A stretch of 64,000 bases of DNA from Bacteroidota bacterium (lineage in GTDB: Bacteria > Bacteroidota > Bacteroidia > B-17B0 > Aurantibacillaceae): NCBI GenBank assembly GCA_016194985.1, contig JACQAK010000007.1, positions 1-64,000 of the forward strand. The letters run 5' to 3'. A program made the position numbers and the translations under genes. This document shows positions 57,882 to 64,000 of the stretch, one piece after another (positions within the stretch are counted from its first letter, which is position 1; each line of letters opens with the position of its first letter). Below the pieces are notes generated by a model that was given only the letters and a program-made list of their open reading frames with translations, did not search any database and had not been told where the DNA came from.

Positions 57882-57978
57882 GCTATAAATATATAATTTT
57901 GCTGCGCTTACACATTGATAAAAATAAAAACTAAATAATTTAAAAAACATTCATTTTTCTTTTTTTAACTAACATATT

Positions 57979-59253
57979 ATGATCATAAAAGCCAATAATC
58001 CCACATTGAAATCATGGATAGACGTTGATGTCAATTCTGATTTCCCTATTCAAAATTTACCTTTTGGAGTTTATTCGGATACTCATACTAAACACCATGC
58101 TTGTTCCGCCATTGGAAGCTATGCCATTGATTTGTATGAACTGGCGAATCATGGTTTTTTAAGTAATCTGAACATTCCCACAGAAGTATTTAATAATGCC
58201 TATTTAAACGATTTTATTGAATTAGGTAAAGAAACCACCCGTGCCTTAAGAGACCGCTTATCTGATTTATTAGACAGCAACAATAAAGAGTTGCAGGATA
58301 ATAAAGCAGTATTTAATAAAATTTTCAAACCACAATCCGGTATTAATTTATTATTACCGGTTAAAGTGGGCGATTATACTGACTTTTACAGTAGTATTGA
58401 TCATGCTACCAATATTGGTACGATGATAAGAGACCCCAAAAATGCATTGATGCCTAACTGGAAGTACATTCCTGTGGGATATCACGGACGTGCTAGCAGT
58501 ATTACTGTGAGCGGCACGCCATTACACCGCCCTAAAGGGCAAATGAAACCGGCTGATGCAGAAGTGCCGACATTTGGCCCATGTAAGTTATTGGATTTTG
58601 AATTAGAAACAGCTTATATCATTGGAAAATCCACCAAATTAGGGGAAAGCGTGAGCACTGAAAAAGCCGATGATTATATTTTTGGAATGGTGTTATTTAA
58701 TGACTGGAGCGCACGTGATATCCAAACATGGGAGTATGTGCCATTAGGACCATTTTTATCTAAAAACTTTGCATCCACCATTTCACCATGGATAGTAACA
58801 TTAGATGCCTTGGAACCATACAGAACCAGAGGCTATGAGCAGGAACCCAAAGTGTTCCCATACCTGGAGTACACCGGAGATAAAAATGTGGACATAAAAT
58901 TAGAAGTTGCCATACAACCAGAAAATAGTACTGAAACTGTAATTTGTAACTCCAACTACAAATACATGTACTGGACTATGGAACAACAATTAGCACATCA
59001 TACCGTAAACGGTTGTAACGTCAATGTAGGCGATATGATGGGAAGCGGCACGATCAGTGGTCCTCAACCGCATGAGTATGGCAGCATGATGGAACTAAGC
59101 TGGAAAGGCACCAAACCATTAACATTAAATGACGGTAGCGAGCGTAAATTCATCAATGATAATGATACCGTGATCATGAGAGGCTACTGCCAAAACGATA
59201 AAGTGCGCATTGGTTTTGGAGAATGTAAAGCCAAGGTATTGCCTGCTAACTAA
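57979..59253 (+). CDS. fahA: Fumarylacetoacetase
   Basis: 'FPIQNLPFGVYS', 'DFYSSIDHATNIGTMIRD', 'NWKYIPVGYHGRASSITVSGTPLHRPKGQ', 'LDFELETAYIIGKSTKLGES', 'MMGSGTISGPQPHEYGSMMELSWKG'. Confidence 0.96.
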   Translation: MIIKANNPTLKSWIDVDVNSDFPIQNLPFGVYSDTHTKHHACSAIGSYAIDLYELANHGFLSNLNIPTEVFNNAYLNDFIELGKETTRALRDRLSDLLDSNNKELQDNKAVFNKIFKPQSGINLLLPVKVGDYTDFYSSIDHATNIGTMIRDPKNALMPNWKYIPVGYHGRASSITVSGTPLHRPKGQMKPADAEVPTFGPCKLLDFELETAYIIGKSTKLGESVSTEKADDYIFGMVLFNDWSARDIQTWEYVPLGPFLSKNFASTISPWIVTLDALEPYRTRGYEQEPKVFPYLEYTGDKNVDIKLEVAIQPENSTETVICNSNYKYMYWTMEQQLAHHTVNGCNVNVGDMMGSGTISGPQPHEYGSMMELSWKGTKPLTLNDGSERKFINDNDTVIMRGYCQNDKVRIGFGECKAKVLPAN

Positions 59254-59348
59254 AATTCCTGTGATATTTTCATTGCTTTTTTCATTTTAAAAGCATTGTT
59301 GTAGAAAAATATAGCTTATTTTCATCATTTTGTAAAGTTTTTTGGCAT

Positions 59349-59393
59349 ATCCCGCCGGCTGGTGTGCCGACCCATCTTTCGGCGGAAACGCCC
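59349..59393 (+). repeat. Degenerate copy of the GC-rich intergenic element (3' part)
   Basis: CCCGCCGGCTGG (59351-59362) shared with 10871-10882; GCCGACCCATCTTTCGGC hairpin and AACGCCC end (59387-59393). Confidence 0.45.
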
Positions 59394-59475
59394 TGATTAA
59401 AAAGTAAACCTAAATTAGTCTAATGCAAGTGGATTTAAAATAATTATTATCTTAGATAATTAAATTAAATAAACT

Positions 59476-62400
59476 ATGAAATACATTTACATTTTAGCGA
59501 GCCTCCTTTATTTTCACTTTCTTACATTTTCTCAATCTCCTAACATTTACGGAGTTACCTCCAAAGGTGGTAAATATGATGCCGGCGTTATTTACAAAAC
59601 GGATGCCTCCGGCAATAATTACCAAAAGATCAAGGATCTGGAAGCACATCCTTTTAATTTGAGCAATAATCTTTGTAAAGCTACTAATGGCAATTATTAT
59701 GGCATCGGCAGACAAAGTGATCTGGCCTATATTTATAAATATGATCCGGTTACCTTAGAAACCACTATTATTCAGGATCTAAGCACCGCAATAGGTTATA
59801 CCAGCGCAAATAAACCTTATGACCTAACAGCAGCCGGTAATGGCAAACTATATGGCACTTTATATGATTTAAATGGCTACGGAGGTATTATTGAATTTGA
59901 TCCCGCAACCAATATCACATCTGTTAAATATACTTTTACAGGTGGCTCCAACGGGCAATATCCTTATTGCTCATTGTATCCTGCCAGCAACAATAAACTA
60001 TACGGTTCTACCGAAGGTGGCGGTTCTGCTGGAAACGGTATATTCTTTGAATATGATTATACCACGAATACGTTTACCAAAAAAGATGATATGAGCGGCT
60101 CCGGACATATCAGCTTCGAATTAAAAGAATCTAATGGGGTTTTGTATGCGTTAAGTGGTTCTTTTTCGTCAGGAAGTAATGTTGCTACTGTAAATGCTAT
60201 TTATGAATATAACCTCACATCAGGCCTGTCCATTACAAATAGCTTTATGATGATGGGAACTTCTTTTGCTTCGTTTACTACTAATAGTACCGGTTTAGAA
60301 TTAGACCCTAATGGCAATTTATATTGTTCGGGAGGAAATAATAGTATATTAAGTTTTTATGAATACAATCCATCCACTATAAGATGCTACGAAGTATACA
60401 CTTCAGCTTCTATGGGGTTACATTTAACAGGAAATTTAAAAAGCATAAACAGTAAATTATATTGCGCAGGCTACACTTTATGTGTCGTTCAACCAGCAGA
60501 CTCTACATGTTATGATTTTAAAATGTATGAATTTGATGCTTCAACGTATTCATTTACTTCAAAAGCAACAATTAGCGGTATTGATAACACGTTATACACC
60601 AGTTATACAAACTATAATACATCTTTTACCGGTTCTTCCGGCGGGCAAATCATGGCCGTTATTAATAATGCGGTAATAGAATACAATACATCTTCAGATG
60701 TTATTTCAAAAAAATCACAATTAGGGCGCGTATATGGGGCATTTCCAAATGGTAAGCCATTGCTAAAAAACGATCATATCTATTGTTACACTCAAACTTT
60801 TGCCAATACTAAACAGGATTTTGGGCCAATGTTTAATTTTGATGTGAACACGTCTCTTATCACCCAACCTGTTCCCAGCTCCTATAGCAGTGGAGGAAAT
60901 TTCATTGACTTATCACCTACACATTTCATGGCATCTTTTGGACTGGGAAAAACAGCAATCGCCTCTTATAATATGAATACCACCAATGGAACTTACTCGG
61001 TAATTTCTCAGGGGAATAGCGGAGTTAGCCCGAGTGGTTATTTTACACAAGGTGCAGATGGTTTTATTTATGGCAGTGGAGAATATAACATGAACGGCAG
61101 TAGTGGCACCGCTATTTACGCCATTGATCAGGCATCAAACGATGAATACCTGATTAATGTATTTACAAATGTTTTACAAGGCACAAACAACAGAGGCATT
61201 GTGCAAGCCAGTAATGGTAAAATTTATGGCGTATCTTATGATGGTGGTGTATTTTCTAAGGGTGTTTTATATTCTTTGGATTTATACAACTATAACGTTA
61301 CCAAATTAATTGATTTTAATGGGGTAAACAGAGGTGCTTACCCGGATGGACAACTAATTCAGGCGGCTAATGGCAAGCTATACGGAACAACTTCCTCTGG
61401 TGGCACATATAATAAAGGGGTTTTATTTGCTTTTGATATTACTACCAATCTTATTCAAAAATTAGTGGATTTTGATGGTACAAATAAAGGGCAAACACCG
61501 AACGGTTATCTCCAATTATTACCTAACAACATTATTATGGGTATGACCAAAGAAGGGGGTGTGAATGGCAAAGGCGTGTTATACACCTATAATTATGCCA
61601 CTAATACATTCAGTAAAAAATTAGACTTTGATGGTACGAATGGAGCAGCTCCCTATAAATGCGGTTTTACTTTTGATTGCTCGATGGAACCTATTCCAAG
61701 TGCGGGACCAGACAAGAGTGTTTGTAACAATGCACAATTAGCATTAGGCGATCCTAATAACTCAACACTATATTCTTATATATGGAATCCGGTCACAAAC
61801 TTAACCAATCCTACCTCTCCTACCCCTATTTTAACCGTAAGCAGCCCTACAGCCATGTATGTAATGACAGCTGCCTGTGATCAGAGCAATGTTATTGATA
61901 CAGTGTATATTAATTCAATTGCGCCGCTTACACCAAGTATTTGTGTGGTAAGTGTTGATTCGGCATCGTTATTTAATTATATCTATTGGGATAAAACACC
62001 TTATACCAATGTGGATTCATTTATTGTTTATCGTGAAGTACTTTCAGGATATTACTTACGCATTGGCGGGCAAAAATATGGAGCCTTAAGTCAGTTTAAG
62101 GATTCAATACAAGCTATTGGACCTGCTAACGGAAATCCAAATGTGGGAACATACCGTTACAAAATTCAAATTAAAGACAGTTGTGGTAATTTAAGTGCAT
62201 TAAGTGCTTATCACAACAGCATCTATTTTGTTGACAATTCAGGAACATTTACGTGGAATACGTATAATGTTCAAGGACAAAGCCTCACCCCTGTTACTCA
62301 GTTTGATTTAATGCGGGATGACATCAGCGATGGTACCTGGCATGTTGTTGGAACTGTAGCAGGAACCCAGAATGTATTGAATGATCCGGCTTATTCCACG

Positions 62401-62781
62401 TATCAAAATACAGCCAGATGGCGCGTAGAAGCCTTAGGTTTCAATTGTACTCCTCTTGCCAAAACGGCCGCAGTTCAGGCACAGGTTAACAAATCCAAAT
62501 CAAATGTAAAAAACAACTTTGTTATTACAGGAGTTTCCGGTACTGAACTAAATACATCCACGCATGTTACCCCTAATCCGGCTAAAGATATTGTAACCAT
62601 TCAATCGGCAGCTGAAATTAAAAAAATAGTTATCTATAATAACATGGGGCAAATCGTTATAGAACAAGCCAATAAAGATAAACAAGCAACAATTCAGATT
62701 TCTGAATTAAGTAGTGGTTTATATACAATAGTTATTGAAAGTGAAGCCGGCAAGGTGATGAAAAAAATAGTAAAAGAGTAA
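59476..62781 (+). CDS. GloVer-type tandem-repeat secreted protein with T9SS C-terminal sorting domain
   Basis: Repeated 'ANGKLYGTTSSGGTYNKGVLFAFDITTNLIQKLVDFDGTNKGQTPNG' units; C-terminus 'THVTPNPAKDIVTIQSAAEIKKIVIYNNMGQIVIEQ...LSSGLYTIVIESEAGKVMKKIVKE'. Confidence 0.9.
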   Translation: MKYIYILASLLYFHFLTFSQSPNIYGVTSKGGKYDAGVIYKTDASGNNYQKIKDLEAHPFNLSNNLCKATNGNYYGIGRQSDLAYIYKYDPVTLETTIIQDLSTAIGYTSANKPYDLTAAGNGKLYGTLYDLNGYGGIIEFDPATNITSVKYTFTGGSNGQYPYCSLYPASNNKLYGSTEGGGSAGNGIFFEYDYTTNTFTKKDDMSGSGHISFELKESNGVLYALSGSFSSGSNVATVNAIYEYNLTSGLSITNSFMMMGTSFASFTTNSTGLELDPNGNLYCSGGNNSILSFYEYNPSTIRCYEVYTSASMGLHLTGNLKSINSKLYCAGYTLCVVQPADSTCYDFKMYEFDASTYSFTSKATISGIDNTLYTSYTNYNTSFTGSSGGQIMAVINNAVIEYNTSSDVISKKSQLGRVYGAFPNGKPLLKNDHIYCYTQTFANTKQDFGPMFNFDVNTSLITQPVPSSYSSGGNFIDLSPTHFMASFGLGKTAIASYNMNTTNGTYSVISQGNSGVSPSGYFTQGADGFIYGSGEYNMNGSSGTAIYAIDQASNDEYLINVFTNVLQGTNNRGIVQASNGKIYGVSYDGGVFSKGVLYSLDLYNYNVTKLIDFNGVNRGAYPDGQLIQAANGKLYGTTSSGGTYNKGVLFAFDITTNLIQKLVDFDGTNKGQTPNGYLQLLPNNIIMGMTKEGGVNGKGVLYTYNYATNTFSKKLDFDGTNGAAPYKCGFTFDCSMEPIPSAGPDKSVCNNAQLALGDPNNSTLYSYIWNPVTNLTNPTSPTPILTVSSPTAMYVMTAACDQSNVIDTVYINSIAPLTPSICVVSVDSASLFNYIYWDKTPYTNVDSFIVYREVLSGYYLRIGGQKYGALSQFKDSIQAIGPANGNPNVGTYRYKIQIKDSCGNLSALSAYHNSIYFVDNSGTFTWNTYNVQGQSLTPVTQFDLMRDDISDGTWHVVGTVAGTQNVLNDPAYSTYQNTARWRVEALGFNCTPLAKTAAVQAQVNKSKSNVKNNFVITGVSGTELNTSTHVTPNPAKDIVTIQSAAEIKKIVIYNNMGQIVIEQANKDKQATIQISELSSGLYTIVIESEAGKVMKKIVKE

Positions 62782-62795
62782 TCCTATATTTAATT

Positions 62796-62823
62796 AAAAA
62801 GGCAGCTTGTTAGCTGCCTTTTT
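62796..62823. terminator. Bidirectional intrinsic terminator between convergent genes
   Basis: aaaaaggcagct-tgtt-agctgccttttt perfect hairpin. Confidence 0.9.
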
Positions 62824-62848
62824 AATTTCACAATTTTATCATCATAAA

Positions 62849-64000
62849 TTACATTTTCACTAACCAACTACTCCACATTTTTCCTTTCTCAGTAGAAAGC
62901 GTTACAGCATAAATACCTTGTTCGAAAGCAAAAGAAGGAATTTCTATTAATGAGGGATTTTGACCAACATATTGTTTAGTAAATACTATCTGCCCGAGAG
63001 AATTGTACACATCCATCTTTACATCCATGATTTTTTCGGAAGATAAATCAATATATGTATAATTGCCAGATGTAGGGTTAGGAAATAATTTCGCCTGCAA
63101 TAAATGACTTTCCTGTTCTGAAAGGGAAGTAACAAGTCCTGTGCCTTTCAAAAGAACAGCAGTCGTAGATAAAGCGGGCAAATTAATTGTAAATGTATTA
63201 GTCGTTACATTTACATTGCCCTGCACTAAAGCATTATTGGTGTGTGATACAAATGTTTCGGAGCCTGGTAATGCATTTAACTGTTTGGTGGCATAGTTTC
63301 CATTTGATAACGTGAAATTACTAATGGCCATACTTACTGTTTTAGAAGCCGTTAAATGCCTGTTCACCAAAATAACCGTCATCGAATCATTGCTTGTATT
63401 TACCGAAGAGTAAGCCGATACATTGAGCTCCTGATTGGAGACTGATTTTACGCGTGTTGTTTTAGCATATCGACTAAATAGATGCAGCGTTTCCCACATC
63501 CCCGTATTCCAATACCAGGGAGATAAAAATTCAACCCCATTATCTGAAAAGGTTCCAAGTAATGAGGCATAACTTACAGAACTTACATTTGCATTGTTAT
63601 GAGTAAAGCCATATTCAGAGATTCCCAATTTTACACCATGATTAATACCCAAATACTGATTTAACCAACGATTACAACGCTCAAATACAAACTCCTGTGT
63701 AATTGAATTATCCCAACCTGAAGCTGCCGTCGTTTTTACACCATTAGCACCGGGATAGCTATATGTTGTATCAAAATACAAGCGATGCAATTGAACTATA
63801 TCCGAGCTGTTGGTTTCTGCCGGATAACTATGTATATCAATCACATCTAAAAGCCTTATACCTGAAGCGGCTTGTTCTTCCGAAATACGCTTAATAAAAA
63901 ACTCCAACCAAGTATAAGTTTGCCCGTTAAGAGCTACTATTTTAGCATTATTCCAGGCATACCACTGCCACTCACTGGCCGGAACAGGACCGGTTAACTT
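62849..64000 (-). CDS. Probable GH44-like glycoside hydrolase with T9SS sorting domain, 5' partial (runs off right edge)
   Basis: Frame stays open to window end: 'KLTGPVPASEWQWYAWNNAKIVALNGQTYTWLEFFIKRISEEQAASGIRLLDVIDIHSYP...KLGISEYGF'; T9SS 'KLFPNPTSGNYTYIDLSSEKIMDVKMDVYNSLGQIVF'. Confidence 0.75.
   Translation of the reverse strand, partial: KLTGPVPASEWQWYAWNNAKIVALNGQTYTWLEFFIKRISEEQAASGIRLLDVIDIHSYPAETNSSDIVQLHRLYFDTTYSYPGANGVKTTAASGWDNSITQEFVFERCNRWLNQYLGINHGVKLGISEYGFTHNNANVSSVSYASLLGTFSDNGVEFLSPWYWNTGMWETLHLFSRYAKTTRVKSVSNQELNVSAYSSVNTSNDSMTVILVNRHLTASKTVSMAISNFTLSNGNYATKQLNALPGSETFVSHTNNALVQGNVNVTTNTFTINLPALSTTAVLLKGTGLVTSLSEQESHLLQAKLFPNPTSGNYTYIDLSSEKIMDVKMDVYNSLGQIVFTKQYVGQNPSLIEIPSFAFEQGIYAVTLSTEKGKMWSSWLVKM

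Noticed and set aside
1-64000. Search for tRNA, rRNA, transposase/integrase, toxin-antitoxin, restriction-modification or other defence genes
   Set aside because: None could be recognised by eye in the sequence or the supplied ORF translations; a formal tRNAscan/Infernal/DefenseFinder run was not possible.

Overview
This 64 kb window comes from a Bacteroidota chromosome, probably a gliding/T9SS-type lineage. That reading rests on CHU_C-type and T9SS-type C-terminal sorting domains, TAnnTTTG promoter elements and typical gene neighbourhoods. Most of it is ordinary housekeeping and cell-surface content: LytS-type kinase, lpxK, purine nucleoside phosphorylase, S46 peptidase, mtaB, ftsK, U32 peptidase, ahcY, a PPTase/GGGPS/ThiE-like/PnuC/NRK operon, cinA, nth, Sua5, pafA, a CapD-like dehydratase, two APC transporters, a TonB-dependent receptor, fahA and a partial GH44-like enzyme. 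It also carries several large secreted repeat proteins. I found no rRNA, tRNA, CRISPR array, prophage or transposase, and no clear defence island. The most interesting observations are: (1) an in-frame fusion of endonuclease III to a PrxQ/Bcp peroxiredoxin through a Lys/Ala/Thr-rich histone-H1-like linker; (2) a family of GC-rich intergenic elements starting GCGT(T/G)AGGGAT and ending ACGCCCAA, with compensatory stem changes between copies, one being a 261 bp head-to-head inverted pair; (3) several genes that look internally deleted or truncated (lpxK, S46 peptidase, SprB-repeat protein), which are either real lesions or assembly artefacts. All family calls were made by eye from translated motifs, with no database search.
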